Notes: generated by a model not told the origin, from the letters alone. Shown: positions 29,261 to 38,649, numbered from the stretch's first letter. The stretch: 64,000 bases of DNA from Pseudomonas fluorescens NCIMB 11764 (GCF_000293885.2 NZ_CP010945.1:620001-684000); one strand, 5' to 3'. Numbers and translations: made by a program.

Positions 29261-29632
29261 TCAGCTCAACCGCCAGGCGGCAAGGCCCAGGCAGAGCCAG
29301 CCGACCAGAAATGCCAGGCCGCCGAAGGGTGTGATGATCCCGAGCTTGCTGATGCCGGTCAGGGTCAACAGGTACAGGCTGCCGGAAAACAGCAGAATAC
29401 CGATGGCAAACGAAGCGCCAGCCCATGTGATCAAGCGCCCCTGAACCTGTGTGGCCAGCAACGCTATACCCAACAGAGCCAGGGTGTGCACCAGTTGGTA
29501 GGTGACGCCAGTGTGGAAGATCGCCAGGTATTCAGGCGTCAGCCGGTTTTTCAGGCCATGGGCGGCGAACGCGCCAAGGGCAACGCCAGTGAAGCCGAAA
29601 AAAGCGGCCAGCATCAGAAAGCCACGCAGCAT
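29261..29632 (-). CDS. DUF423 membrane protein
   Basis: 123 residues with about four membrane helices. It carries the DUF423 signature GVALGAFAAHGLKNRL, then YQLVHTLALLGIAL and LFSGSLYLLTLTG and ends LGLAAWRL. The function is unknown. It stands divergent to mtgA with 74 bases between. Confidence 0.88.
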   Translation of the reverse strand: MLRGFLMLAAFFGFTGVALGAFAAHGLKNRLTPEYLAIFHTGVTYQLVHTLALLGIALLATQVQGRLITWAGASFAIGILLFSGSLYLLTLTGISKLGIITPFGGLAFLVGWLCLGLAAWRLS

Positions 29633-29706
29633 GAAGAACTCCAGTCAGACTCGATCAACAGGGTCTGTATAATGGCCCGCTCAACGGGTTCGGCCAAGCC
29701 ATCTCT

Positions 29707-30429
29707 ATGCTGCGTTTATTTTTACGACGATTCACGAAGGCCCTGCTCTGGTTCGCGGGTGGCAGCGTATTGCTGGTTCTGATTTTTCGCGTGGTGCCGC
29801 CACCGGGTACGGCGCTGATGGTCGAGCGCAAGATCGAATCCTGGATCGACGGGGAGCCGATTGACCTGCAACGCACCTGGAAACCCTGGGATGAAATATC
29901 TGACGACCTTAAAGTCGCAGTGATTGCCGGCGAAGATCAGAAATTCCCGGAGCATTGGGGTTTTGACCTGGGTGCGATCCGGGCCGCACTGGCCCACAAC
30001 GAGCTGGGCGGTTCGGTGCGCGGCGCCAGTACATTGAGCCAGCAAGTCTCGAAAAACCTGTTTTTGTGGTCCGGGCGCAGTTGGTTGCGCAAAGGGCTGG
30101 AAGCCTGGTTTACCGGGTTGATCGAGGTGTTTTGGCCCAAGCAGCGGATTCTTGAGGTTTACTTGAACAGCGTCGAGTGGGATGACGGCGTGTTTGGCGC
30201 GGAAGCGGCGGCCAGGCATCACTTTGGTGTTGGCGCTCGTTCTTTGTCGCGCCAGCAAGCGAGTTTGCTGGCTGCCGTTCTACCCAATCCAAGGGTGTGG
30301 AGCGCGAGTCATCCGACCAATTATGTTGCGCGGCGGGCTGGGTGGATTCGGCAGCAGATGAGTCAGCTGGGTGGTGATAGCTATCTGCTGGGGCTCAACG
30401 ATTCACGCCGGGCGCCTTGGTCCCAATAA
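29707..30429 (+). CDS. mtgA: Monofunctional biosynthetic peptidoglycan transglycosylase
   Basis: 240 residues. One N-terminal membrane anchor (LLWFAGGSVLLVLIF) is followed by a GT51 domain: catalytic Glu in VIAGEDQKFPEHWGFD, GASTLSQQVSKNLFLW, and RILEVYLNSVEWDDGVFGAEAAA. It polymerises lipid II glycan strands without a transpeptidase domain. In P. aeruginosa it lies beside rpoH as here. Confidence 0.95.
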   Translation: MLRLFLRRFTKALLWFAGGSVLLVLIFRVVPPPGTALMVERKIESWIDGEPIDLQRTWKPWDEISDDLKVAVIAGEDQKFPEHWGFDLGAIRAALAHNELGGSVRGASTLSQQVSKNLFLWSGRSWLRKGLEAWFTGLIEVFWPKQRILEVYLNSVEWDDGVFGAEAAARHHFGVGARSLSRQQASLLAAVLPNPRVWSASHPTNYVARRAGWIRQQMSQLGGDSYLLGLNDSRRAPWSQ

Positions 30430-30439
30430 CACCGCAAAT

Positions 30440-30537
30440 CCCCTGTGGGAGCGAGCCTGCTCGCGATAGCGGTAGATTATTCAACATCTGTACCGACTGA
30501 CCTGACGCCATCGCGAGCAGGCTCACTCCCACAGGGG
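30440..30537. repeat. REPIN, GTGGGAGCGAGCCTGCTCGCGAT class
   Basis: Two 28-base arms (30440-30467 and 30510-30537) are inverted copies with one mismatch, starting CCCCTGTGGGAGCGAGC. The element sits between convergent mtgA and rpoH. It is nearly the same element as the one inside chpA. Confidence 0.92.
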
Positions 30538-30564
30538 CCGGCGCCAGCCGGATAAATGGGCAAT

Positions 30565-30599
30565 AAAAAACGCCCCGATCAATGATCGGGGCGTTTTTT
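30565..30599. terminator. Bidirectional Rho-independent terminator between mtgA and rpoH
   Basis: The stem AAAAAACGCCCCGATC / GATCGGGGCGTTTTTT with an AAT loop has a T-run on either strand. It ends rpoH transcription 17 bases after its stop, and mtgA from the other side. Confidence 0.93.
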
Positions 30600-30615
30600 A
30601 TTGCCTTCTCGCAGG

Positions 30616-31470
30616 TTACGCAGCGATCGACAACTTGAGCTTGTTCATCGCGCTCTTCTCAAGCTGACGAATACGCTCGGCCGACACGTTGTACTTCTGC
30701 GCCAGGTCGTGCAGCGTGGCTTTCTCTTCAGCCAACCAGCGCTGATAAAGAATGTCACGGCTGCGGTCGTCCAGCACTTCCAGCGCTTCGTGCAGGTTGT
30801 GGTTGGAGTTGTCGCTCCAGTCGGCATCTTCCAGTTGACGGGCCGGGTCGTACCGGTGGTCTTCCAGATAGTTGGCCGGCGACTGGAAAGCACTGTCGTC
30901 GTCCGCTTCTGCAGCCGGGTCGAAAGCCATGTCATGGCCGGTCAGGCGACTTTCCATCTCGCGCACTTCCCGCGGCTCTACGCCGAGGCTTTCCGCCACA
31001 CGGTGGACTTCCTCGTTGTTCAGCCACGCCAGACGTTTCTTCTGGCTGCGCAGGTTGAAGAAGAGCTTGCGCTGGGCCTTGGTGGTCGCGACTTTCACGA
31101 TGCGCCAGTTGCGCAGGATGAACTCGTGGATTTCCGCCTTGATCCAGTGCACAGCGAACGAAACCAGACGCACACCCATTTCCGGGTTGAAGCGCTTCAC
31201 GGCCTTCATCAGGCCGACGTTGCCTTCCTGGATCAGGTCAGCCTGAGCCAGGCCGTAGCCGGAATAGCTACGGGCGATATGTACGACAAAACGCAGGTGG
31301 GCGAGCACCATCTGCCGAGCCGCCCCCAAATCCTGCTCATAATAGAGACTCTCGGCCAGTTCACGCTCCTGCTCCGGCGTCAGCAATGGAATGCTGTTGA
31401 CGGTGTGCACGTAGGCCTCCAGGTTCGCACCCGGGACCAGAGCATATGCAGGTTGCAAAGAATTGGTCAT
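30616..31470 (-). CDS. rpoH: Heat-shock sigma factor RpoH (sigma-32)
   Basis: 284 residues. Region 2 ([41 protein letters not shown], then [11 protein letters not shown]), the RpoH box region ([14 protein letters not shown]), and region 4 ([26 protein letters not shown]) are all present. It directs chaperone and protease genes. It lies downstream of ftsX and has its own sigma-E-like promoter. Confidence 0.96.
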   Translation of the reverse strand: MTNSLQPAYALVPGANLEAYVHTVNSIPLLTPEQERELAESLYYEQDLGAARQMVLAHLRFVVHIARSYSGYGLAQADLIQEGNVGLMKAVKRFNPEMGVRLVSFAVHWIKAEIHEFILRNWRIVKVATTKAQRKLFFNLRSQKKRLAWLNNEEVHRVAESLGVEPREVREMESRLTGHDMAFDPAAEADDDSAFQSPANYLEDHRYDPARQLEDADWSDNSNHNLHEALEVLDDRSRDILYQRWLAEEKATLHDLAQKYNVSAERIRQLEKSAMNKLKLSIAA

Positions 31471-31518
31471 ACGAAAAAACCTCCGACTTACAAACTCGTG
31501 CAGTTCAGCACTGCGAAA

Positions 31519-31546
31519 ATTGACCGGAAACCGAAGAACAAGTTCC
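31519..31546 (-). promoter_or_regulatory. Sigma-E/AlgU-type promoter of rpoH
   Basis: On the minus strand GGAACTT (31540-31546) is followed after exactly 16 bases by TCAAT (31519-31523), close to the ECF sigma-E consensus. The -10 lies about 50 bases before the rpoH start. AlgU-dependent rpoH transcription is known in P. aeruginosa. Confidence 0.75.
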
Positions 31547-31589
31547 CTGAACCCATAAACGCTGAAAGGTCAATACGAGCAAAATGATA

Positions 31590-32612
31590 CTACTTAGGCG
31601 CAAGCTCCCTCAGGTGGCGTGCGACTGCAATCCATGCACCGATATACCCTAACAGCACCGCGCCAAGCAAGAGCGACAGACCGTCGGCAACCGGCACTCC
31701 GGCCAGCGCGAAATCACTGCCGTACAAACCCGCCAGCCCGACCACCGCGTCGTTCAGCCAGTTCAGGCCGAACGCCAATACACCCCAGGAAAGCAACCCC
31801 GCACCGAAGCCATACAGCGCGCCCATATACAGAAAGGGCCGGCGCACATAACTGTCAGTGCCGCCGACGAGTTTAATCACTTCTATCTCTGTGCGGCGGT
31901 TTTCAATATGAAGACGAATGGTATTGCCTATCACCAAAAGTAATGCAGAAACCAGAAGCACGGTCAGACCGAAGACAAAACGGTCGCCCAGCTTCAGGAT
32001 AGCTGCCAGACGCTCGACCCAGACTAGATCAAGTTGTGCCTGTTGTACCTTCGGCAGCTCGGAAAGTTTTTGTCGTAATGCTTCAAGCGCAGGCTTGTCG
32101 ACTTCGTTCGGCGTCACCAGTACCACGCCTGGCAAGGGGTTTTCCGGCAACTCCTTCAGCGCCTCGCCCAGTCCGGACTGCTGCTGAAACTCTTCCAGCG
32201 CTTGATCACGGCCGACATATTCAGCATCGGCGACGCCGGGAATGCCTTTGATCTGGTCGCGCAACGACTCGCCTTCAGCCGGGCTGGCCTCAAGTTGCAG
32301 GTACAGGGAAATCTGCGCCGCACGCTGCCAGGAACCGCCGAGACGCTCGACGTTGCTTAGCAAAAGTGACAGGCCCATCGGCAAACTCAGGGCCACCGCC
32401 ATCACCATGCAGGTGAAGAAACTACCGATGGGCTGCTTGCCCAGGCGACGCAAACTGTCCAGCAGACTGGCGCGATGGCTTTCGACCCAGGCGCGGAACA
32501 GCGTGGCAAAGTCCGGGCCGTCGTCATCGTCGCGTTTTTTCTTCTGCGGTTGCGGGTCGGCGGCTTTCGGCGCCACGCGCTCGGAAACCTTAGGGCTGCG
32601 TGTCGCACTCAT
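31590..32612 (-). CDS. ftsX: Cell-division ABC transporter permease FtsX
   Basis: 340 residues. The cytoplasmic N-terminal tail (to about residue 60) is long and charged (KKKRDDDDGPD). A membrane helix follows (FFTCMVMAVALSLPMGLSLLL), then a periplasmic domain that in E. coli controls EnvC, and three C-terminal helices. It starts inside the ftsE stop (4-base overlap). FtsEX activates septal cell-wall hydrolysis. Confidence 0.94.
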   Translation of the reverse strand: MSATRSPKVSERVAPKAADPQPQKKKRDDDDGPDFATLFRAWVESHRASLLDSLRRLGKQPIGSFFTCMVMAVALSLPMGLSLLLSNVERLGGSWQRAAQISLYLQLEASPAEGESLRDQIKGIPGVADAEYVGRDQALEEFQQQSGLGEALKELPENPLPGVVLVTPNEVDKPALEALRQKLSELPKVQQAQLDLVWVERLAAILKLGDRFVFGLTVLLVSALLLVIGNTIRLHIENRRTEIEVIKLVGGTDSYVRRPFLYMGALYGFGAGLLSWGVLAFGLNWLNDAVVGLAGLYGSDFALAGVPVADGLSLLLGAVLLGYIGAWIAVARHLRELAPK

Positions 32613-33280
32613 ACGCCGGCCTCCCCGTCGCCGATCAGTCGGCCGCGTTGCAGGGTCAACATGCGATGACGCATGCGAGCGATCAAGGCCAGGTCGTGAC
32701 TGGCGATCAGCACGCTGGTGCCCAAGCGGTTGATGTCTTCGAACACGCCCATGATCTCGGCCGCCAGACGCGGATCGAGGTTACCGGTCGGCTCATCCGC
32801 CAACAGCAGCGCCGGCCGGTGAACGATGGCGCGGGCGATGCCGACGCGTTGCTGCTGGCCGGTGGACAGGTCGCCGGGGTACAGATCGGTTTTATCCGAC
32901 AGCGCCACCCGCTCCAGGGCCGAATCCACACGCTTGGCGATCTCGGCCTTGGAAAGACCGAGGATCTGCAGTGGCAGCGCGACGTTATTGAACACGGTGC
33001 GATCGAACAGCAACTGGTGATTCTGGAACACCACGCCAATCTGCCGGCGCAGGAAAGGAATTTGCGCATTGCTGATGGTGCCGAGGTCCTGGCCGGCCAG
33101 CAGCAACTTGCCGGTGGTCGGACGCTCCATCGCCAGCAGCAGCCGCAACAAGGTGCTTTTACCAGCGCCGGAGTGGCCGGTCACAAACAAGAACTCGCCC
33201 CGACGGACTCGAAAGCTCAGCTCATGCAAGCCGACGTGACCGTTCGGGTAGCGTTTACCGACCTGTTCGAAACGAATCAT
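32609..33280 (-). CDS. ftsE: Cell-division ATP-binding protein FtsE
   Basis: 223 residues, a complete ABC ATPase: Walker A GHSGAGKSTLL, Q-loop, signature LSTGQQQRVGIARA, Walker B ALLLADEPTGNLD, and the switch His in VLIASHDLALI. It partners FtsX at the septum. Its start overlaps the ftsY stop and its stop overlaps the ftsX start, so the three genes are translationally coupled. Confidence 0.96.
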   Translation of the reverse strand: MIRFEQVGKRYPNGHVGLHELSFRVRRGEFLFVTGHSGAGKSTLLRLLLAMERPTTGKLLLAGQDLGTISNAQIPFLRRQIGVVFQNHQLLFDRTVFNNVALPLQILGLSKAEIAKRVDSALERVALSDKTDLYPGDLSTGQQQRVGIARAIVHRPALLLADEPTGNLDPRLAAEIMGVFEDINRLGTSVLIASHDLALIARMRHRMLTLQRGRLIGDGEAGV

Positions 33281-34821
33281 GAACGCTCCCGCTCGGCAAA
33301 CAATGCCTGGACAAAGGGTTCTGCTTCAAAAGTGCGCAAGTCATCGATGCCTTCACCGACGCCGATGTAGCGAATCGGCAGGCCAAACTGCTTGGCCAGG
33401 GCGAAAATCACCCCGCCCTTGGCGGTGCCGTCGAGCTTGGTCAGCGCCAGGCCGGTCAGTTCGACGGTCTGGTTGAATTGCTTGGCCTGGTTGATCGCGT
33501 TCTGACCGGTGCCGGCATCGAGCACCAGCAGCACCTCGTGCGGTGCGTCGGCGTCGAGCTTGCCGATCACCCGGCGAACCTTCTTCAACTCTTCCATCAA
33601 ATTGTCTTTGGTGTGCAGACGACCGGCGGTGTCGGCGATCAACACGTCAATGCCACGAGCCTTGGCCGCCTGCACGGCGTCGAAGATCACCGAAGCCGAG
33701 TCGGCGCCAGTGTGCTGGGCGATCACCGGAATCTTGTTGCGCTCGCCCCAGACCTGCAATTGCTCGACCGCCGCGGCACGGAAGGTATCACCCGCCGCGA
33801 GCATGACTTTCTTGCCTTCGAGTTGCAGTTTCTTCGCCAGTTTGCCGATGGTGGTGGTCTTGCCGGCGCCGTTGACACCGACGACCAGAATCACGAACGG
33901 TTTGTTTTGCGAAGTGATTTTCAGCGGCTGCTCGACCGGCTTGAGCATTGCCGCCAGTTCAGCCTGCAGGGACTTGTAGAGAGCGTCGGCATCCGCCAGC
34001 TCTTTACGCGCAACCTTTTGGGTCAGGCGCTGGATGATGACCGAAGTGGCTTCAACGCCGACGTCGGCCGTCAGCAAACGGGTTTCGATGTCTTCGAGCA
34101 GCTCGTCATCGATGATCTTCTTGCCGAGGAACAGGCTGGCCATGCCTTCGCCGATGCTGGCGCTGGTCTTGGACAGGCCTTGCTTGAGGCGAGCGAAGAA
34201 ACCGGCCTTGGTTTCTTCGGTGCGCGCTGGCTCGGCGGGTGTTTCGACCGGCACGACCGGCGCGGCGGCCACGGGAGCGACGACCGGTGCGGGCTCTGGC
34301 GCTGGAACAATAGGAACAATAGGAACAATAGGAACAACAGGAACAACCGGAGCGGCTGGAGCGACGAAGGCTGGAATCACAGGCTCCGGAACAACCGGCG
34401 CAGGCGCGGCCACAACAACCGGCTCAAGAGTCGGTTCAACCACCGGAGCCTGAATCGGCTCAGGCGCGAACGCAGTCGGCGCTGGAATCGGCGGCGTAAT
34501 GTGCGGTGCCAATTCGTCTTCGACCAAAGCCACCGGCTCTTCCGCCACCGGCAATGTCAGCCACGGCTCGGCGGCTGGTGTCAGCGGCTGTTCGGCCACG
34601 ACCTCAGCTTGCGCCTCAGCCATCGGTTGCAGCACCGGTTCGGCATTCGGCAGGACAATCGGCGCCAGCTCTTCTTCTATTACAGGCGCCGGGGCTGGCT
34701 CAGGGAGTGGCTGTGGCTGTTCGACGACGGTTTCCTGCGGCTTTTTGCGCAGCCATCCGAACAGGCTTTTCTTCTCGCCAGCCGCAGCTGGGGCTTTCTT
34801 GTCGTCGTTGGAACCAAACAT
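33277..34821 (-). CDS. ftsY: Signal recognition particle receptor FtsY
   Basis: 514 residues. The first 200 or so are a Pro/Ala/Val/Glu-rich acidic region containing a VPI/VPV tandem repeat; the C-terminal NG domain is a GTPase with GVNGAGKTTTIGKLAKKL (G1), DTAGRLHT (G3) and TKLDGTAKGG (G4). The N-terminus (MFGSNDDKK ... LFGWLRKKP) is the amphipathic membrane-binding helix. It docks SRP-ribosome complexes at the inner membrane. The variable A-domain is expected; the repeat is the odd part. Confidence 0.95.
   Translation of the reverse strand: MFGSNDDKKAPAAAGEKKSLFGWLRKKPQETVVEQPQPLPEPAPAPVIEEELAPIVLPNAEPVLQPMAEAQAEVVAEQPLTPAAEPWLTLPVAEEPVALVEDELAPHITPPIPAPTAFAPEPIQAPVVEPTLEPVVVAAPAPVVPEPVIPAFVAPAAPVVPVVPIVPIVPIVPAPEPAPVVAPVAAAPVVPVETPAEPARTEETKAGFFARLKQGLSKTSASIGEGMASLFLGKKIIDDELLEDIETRLLTADVGVEATSVIIQRLTQKVARKELADADALYKSLQAELAAMLKPVEQPLKITSQNKPFVILVVGVNGAGKTTTIGKLAKKLQLEGKKVMLAAGDTFRAAAVEQLQVWGERNKIPVIAQHTGADSASVIFDAVQAAKARGIDVLIADTAGRLHTKDNLMEELKKVRRVIGKLDADAPHEVLLVLDAGTGQNAINQAKQFNQTVELTGLALTKLDGTAKGGVIFALAKQFGLPIRYIGVGEGIDDLRTFEAEPFVQALFAERERS
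34304..34348. repeat. Nine-base tandem repeat inside ftsY
   Basis: Five units of GGAACAATA or a one- to two-base variant (GGAACAACA, GGAACAACC) lie head to tail. On the coding strand they give repeats of Val-Pro-Ile/Val in the acidic A-domain. As the unit is a multiple of three, length change would keep the frame. Confidence 0.9.
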
Positions 34822-35165
34822 GGAGGACGGCTATCTCACGGTAGCGACGCGCCAAAGGGCGCCTCGGCAAGTAAATATTCGATGCAGAACAGACTGCGAT
34901 TGACCCCGCTTGTTCACGCGCAACATTTTGTAGAGGTGCAAATGGCGCCTTACAAAAACGATTTCACGAAAGACTGATGCGGCAAAATCGGCGAAAAGGT
35001 GGAGTTTAGCTGATAAAACGTAGCCTTCTGCCGCAAACCCATACAACCTGATCAAACGCAATGGCCTGATAGGCGTGGCCGCCAGTAAAACGGATCAGTA
35101 TCCTAGCACCCTCTCGCCCGCCGACGCTAAGACCAAGCGGGCAGCTCAACAGGTTTAAAAAACGA
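34822..35165. other. 344-base gap between divergent ftsY and the M16 peptidase genes
   Basis: This gap should contain promoters for both the ftsYEX operon and the M16 pair. It is more AT-rich than its surroundings in the middle. No REP, hairpin with T-run, RNA gene or strong promoter consensus could be supported by reading it. Confidence 0.5.
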
Positions 35166-36521
35166 ATGAATGCTCTAGCCCGCCGCGCTGCAGGCCTGCT
35201 GCTCAGCACAGTTTGTCTGCCACTTTCAGCCCTCGCTGCCGATCCGCAACCCACCCACGAATTCACCCTCGACAATGGCCTGAAGGTCGTCGTGCGTGAA
35301 GACCATCGTGCGCCGGTGGTGGTTTCCCAAGTCTGGTACAAGGTCGGTTCAAGCTACGAGACACCGGGGCAAACCGGCTTGTCCCATGCGCTGGAACACA
35401 TGATGTTCAAGGGCAGCGAGAAAGTCGGCCCCGGCGAGGCCTCGCTGATCCTGCGCGACCTCGGCGCGGAAGAGAACGCGTTCACCAGCGACGACTTCAC
35501 TGCCTACTATCAAGTGCTGGCCCGCGACCGTCTGGGCGTGGCCTTCGAACTCGAAGCGGACCGCATGGCCAGCCTGCGCCTGCCGGCTGACGAATTCGCC
35601 CGCGAAATCGAAGTCATCAAAGAAGAACGCCGCTTGCGCACTGACGACAAGCCGATGTCCAAGGCCTACGAACGCTTCAAGGCCATGGCTTACCCGGCCA
35701 GCGGCTATCACACGCCGACCATCGGCTGGATGGCGGACCTCGACCGCATGAAAGTCGAAGAGCTGCGCCACTGGTACCAATCCTGGTACGTGCCGAACAA
35801 CGCCACGCTGGTGGTGGTCGGCGACGTGACCCCGGAAGAGGTCAAAACCCTGGCCCAGCGCTATTTCGGTCCGATCGCCAAGCGTGATGTGCCGCCGGCG
35901 AAAATCCCGATGGAACTGGCCGAACCCGGCGAGCGGCAGATCACCCTGCATGTGCAGACGCAATTGCCGAGCCTGATGCTGGGCTTCAACGTACCGAGCA
36001 TCGCCACCGCTCAAGACAAGCGTTCAGTCAACGCCTTGCGCCTGATCTCGGCCCTGCTCGACGGCGGCTACAGCGGACGCATCCCGACACAACTGGAACG
36101 CGGCGAAGAGCTGGTGTCCGGCGGCTCGTCGAGCTACGACGCCTACACCCGCGGCGACAGCCTGTTCACGCTTTCGGCAACGCCGAACACCCAGAAGAAC
36201 AAAACCATGGCCCAGGCCGAAGCCGGGTTGTGGAAGCTGCTCGAACAGCTGAAAACCACCGCGCCATCGGCCGAAGAGCTGGAGCGCGTGCGGGCCCAGG
36301 TGATTGCCGGCCTGGTTTACGAGCGTGACTCGATCACCAGCCAGGCGACCGCCATCGGCCAACTGGAAACGGTCGGCCTGTCGTGGAAGCTGATGGACAC
36401 CGAACTGGCCGAACTGGAAAGCGTCACGCCAGAGGACATCCAGAAAGCCGCCAAGCTGTATTTCACCCGCGAACGTCTCAGCGTCGCCCATGTCCTGCCA
36501 CTGGAGACGACTCATGAGTGA
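35166..36521 (+). CDS. Exported M16 zinc metallopeptidase, catalytic subunit
   Basis: 451 residues. The signal peptide (MNALARRAAGLLLSTVCLPLSALAA) predicts a periplasmic protein. The inverted zinc motif HxxEH is HALEH at residues 74-78, with the third ligand in the EVIKEER segment about 75 residues on. It matches pitrilysin-type M16B peptidases that pair with a non-catalytic partner. The stop overlaps the next gene by 8 bases. The substrate is unknown. A close relative forms the first half of the fusion protein at 38762. Confidence 0.9.
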   Translation: MNALARRAAGLLLSTVCLPLSALAADPQPTHEFTLDNGLKVVVREDHRAPVVVSQVWYKVGSSYETPGQTGLSHALEHMMFKGSEKVGPGEASLILRDLGAEENAFTSDDFTAYYQVLARDRLGVAFELEADRMASLRLPADEFAREIEVIKEERRLRTDDKPMSKAYERFKAMAYPASGYHTPTIGWMADLDRMKVEELRHWYQSWYVPNNATLVVVGDVTPEEVKTLAQRYFGPIAKRDVPPAKIPMELAEPGERQITLHVQTQLPSLMLGFNVPSIATAQDKRSVNALRLISALLDGGYSGRIPTQLERGEELVSGGSSSYDAYTRGDSLFTLSATPNTQKNKTMAQAEAGLWKLLEQLKTTAPSAEELERVRAQVIAGLVYERDSITSQATAIGQLETVGLSWKLMDTELAELESVTPEDIQKAAKLYFTRERLSVAHVLPLETTHE

Positions 36522-38004
36522 GCGTAAAAAACCACGTCTGGCCCTGATTGGCCTGATTGCTGTTGCCCTGATCGGCTCCGCGGCCTTCTATTTCTCGAAG
36601 ACTGACGAATCCATCGCCAGCGAAGCCCTCGACAAGGCCAAGTCCAGCCAGAAGCTGCAATCGCTGGCCGAACTCGACGGCAAGGCGCCGAGTCGCCGCA
36701 CGCTGGACGTACAGACCTGGAACACGGCCGAAGGCGCCAAGGTGCTGTTCGTCGAGGCCCGCGAGTTGCCGATGTTCGACATGCGCCTGATCTTCGCCGC
36801 CGGCAGCAGCCAGGACGGCGATGCGCCGGGCCTGGCCGTGCTGACCAACGCAATGCTCAACGAAGGCGTGGCCGGCAAAGATGTTGGCGCCATTGCCCAG
36901 GGCTTTGAAGGCCTGGGTGCCGACTTCGGCAACGGCGCGTTCAAGGACATGGCACTGGCCTCGTTGCGCAGCCTCAGCGCCGCGGACAAACGCGAGCCCG
37001 CACTGAAACTGTTCTCCGAAGTCGTCGGCAAACCGACCTTCCCCGCCGATTCGTTTGCGCGCATCAAGAACCAGATGCTCGCCGGCTTCGAATACCAGAA
37101 ACAGAACCCCGGCAAACTCGCCAGCATCGAGCTGATGAACCGCTTGTACGGCGACCACCCTTACGCGCATTCCAGCGATGGCACGGCGAAAACCGTTCCA
37201 GCCATTACCCTGGCTCAGTTGAAGGCGTTCCATGAGAAAGCCTACGCCGCCGGCAACGTGGTGATTGCGCTGGTGGGCGACCTGTCCCGCGCCGAAGCCG
37301 AGGCGATGGCTGCGCAAGTCTCCGGCGCGCTGCCGAAAGGCCCTGCCCTGGCGAAATTGCCGCAACCGGACGAGCCAAAAGCCAGCATCGGCCACATCGA
37401 GTTCCCGTCCAAGCAGACCAACCTGATGCTCGCGCAACTGGGCATCGACCGTGACGACCCGGATTACGCCGCGCTGTCCATGGGCAACCAGATCCTCGGC
37501 GGCGGTGGGTTTGGCACCCGTTTGATGAGCGAAGTGCGCGAGAAGCGCGGCCTGACGTACGGCGTGTATTCGGGCTTTACCCCGATGCAGGCGCGCGGCC
37601 CGTTCATGATCAATCTGCAGACCCGTGCCGAGATGAGTGAAGGCACGCTGAAACTGGTGCAGGATGTGCTCGCCGACTACCTTAAAACCGGACCGACCGA
37701 GAAAGAACTCGACGACGCCAAGCGTGAACTGGCCGGCAGCTTCCCGCTGTCCACCGCCAGCAACGCGGATATCGTCGGCCAGCTCGGCGCGATGGGGTTC
37801 TACAACCTGCCGTTGAGCTATCTGGAGGACTTCATGCAGCAGTCCCAAAGCCTGACCGTCGAGCAAGTCAAAACGGCACTGAACAAACACCTGAGCACGG
37901 ACAAAATGGTCATCGTCAGCGCTGGCCCGACCGTGCCGCAAAAGCCGTTACCGGCCCCTACTGATAAACCTGCCGAGCAGCCGCTCGGGGTTCCGGAGCA
38001 TTAA
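36514..38004 (+). CDS. M16 peptidase-like partner subunit, membrane anchored, non-catalytic
   Basis: 496 residues. A basic start (MSERKKPR) and one hydrophobic helix (LALIGLIAVALIGSAAFYF) suggest an inner-membrane anchor facing the periplasm. The fold is M16 but HxxEH is absent; the Arg-Tyr substrate-binding pair of the partner subunit is in REKRGLTYGVYS. It starts inside the preceding gene, so the two subunits are made together. The rsmD start codon overlaps its end. Confidence 0.88.
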   Translation: MSERKKPRLALIGLIAVALIGSAAFYFSKTDESIASEALDKAKSSQKLQSLAELDGKAPSRRTLDVQTWNTAEGAKVLFVEARELPMFDMRLIFAAGSSQDGDAPGLAVLTNAMLNEGVAGKDVGAIAQGFEGLGADFGNGAFKDMALASLRSLSAADKREPALKLFSEVVGKPTFPADSFARIKNQMLAGFEYQKQNPGKLASIELMNRLYGDHPYAHSSDGTAKTVPAITLAQLKAFHEKAYAAGNVVIALVGDLSRAEAEAMAAQVSGALPKGPALAKLPQPDEPKASIGHIEFPSKQTNLMLAQLGIDRDDPDYAALSMGNQILGGGGFGTRLMSEVREKRGLTYGVYSGFTPMQARGPFMINLQTRAEMSEGTLKLVQDVLADYLKTGPTEKELDDAKRELAGSFPLSTASNADIVGQLGAMGFYNLPLSYLEDFMQQSQSLTVEQVKTALNKHLSTDKMVIVSAGPTVPQKPLPAPTDKPAEQPLGVPEH

Positions 38005-38615
38005 TGGCCACTCGTCCTAAAAAACCTGTTCACAACGTGCACAACGGCGTGAATCAACTGCGCATCATCGGCGGTGAATGGGGCAGCCGAAAGCTGAGCT
38101 TCCCCGATGCACCCGGCCTGCGCCCCACGCCAGACCGAGTGCGTGAAACCTTGTTCAACTGGCTTGCACCTTATGTGCCCGGGGCCAAGGTCTTTGACCC
38201 GTTCGCCGGCAGCGGCGCGCTGTTCCTCGAGGCGCTGTCCCGTGGCGCGGCGATGGGCCAGGCGCTGGACGCCAGCAACATCGCCGTCTCAAGCATCAAG
38301 GAACATCTGGGCACCCTGCGCTGCACCACCGGCCAGATCCAGACGGCCGATGCCCTGCGCTACCTGGAAACCCAGCCAGCAGTGGCTTACGACCTGGTGT
38401 TCCTCGATCCGCCGTTCAACCAGAACCTGTTGCCCACCGTCTGCACTCTGCTGGAAGAGCGCCAATGGCTGGCGAACGACGCCTGGGTGTACACCGAGAG
38501 CGAAACCGCCCCTTCGACGCTTGGTTTGCCGGCGAACTGGCGCCTGCACCGCGAGCAGAAATCCGGGCGCGTCTACTACTCGCTGTGGCAGCGAAGCACT
38601 GAAGTGTCTTCTTAA
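38004..38615 (+). CDS. rsmD: 16S rRNA (guanine-966-N2)-methyltransferase RsmD
   Basis: 203 residues. It begins with an ATG that shares a base with the upstream TAA. Family signatures: LRIIGGEWGSRKLSFPD, GLRPTPDRVRETLFNWL, FDPFAGSGALFLEALSRGA (SAM site) and the catalytic LVFLDPPFNQNLL. The C-terminal segment ends YYSLWQRSTEVSS. It modifies G966 in the small ribosomal subunit. Confidence 0.95.
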   Translation: MATRPKKPVHNVHNGVNQLRIIGGEWGSRKLSFPDAPGLRPTPDRVRETLFNWLAPYVPGAKVFDPFAGSGALFLEALSRGAAMGQALDASNIAVSSIKEHLGTLRCTTGQIQTADALRYLETQPAVAYDLVFLDPPFNQNLLPTVCTLLEERQWLANDAWVYTESETAPSTLGLPANWRLHREQKSGRVYYSLWQRSTEVSS

Positions 38616-38623
38616 AGTAATCA

Positions 38624-38649
38624 CCTGGACGGCAAACCGTCCGTCCAGG
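38624..38649. terminator. Stem-loop after rsmD (possible terminator)
   Basis: A 9-bp stem CCTGGACGG / CCGTCCAGG with an 8-base loop begins 9 bases after the rsmD stop. There is no T-run on the plus strand, so termination is uncertain. Confidence 0.4.

Noticed and set aside
33478-34977. A 499-codon frame antisense to ftsY with Asn-Arg repeats
   Set aside because: The repeats are the complement of the nine-base repeat and Pro/Ala codons of FtsY.
36478-37941. A 487-codon open frame antisense to the M16 partner gene
   Set aside because: Its composition is that of a mirrored coding strand (many Gln, His, Arg, Gly) and it lies wholly opposite a real gene.
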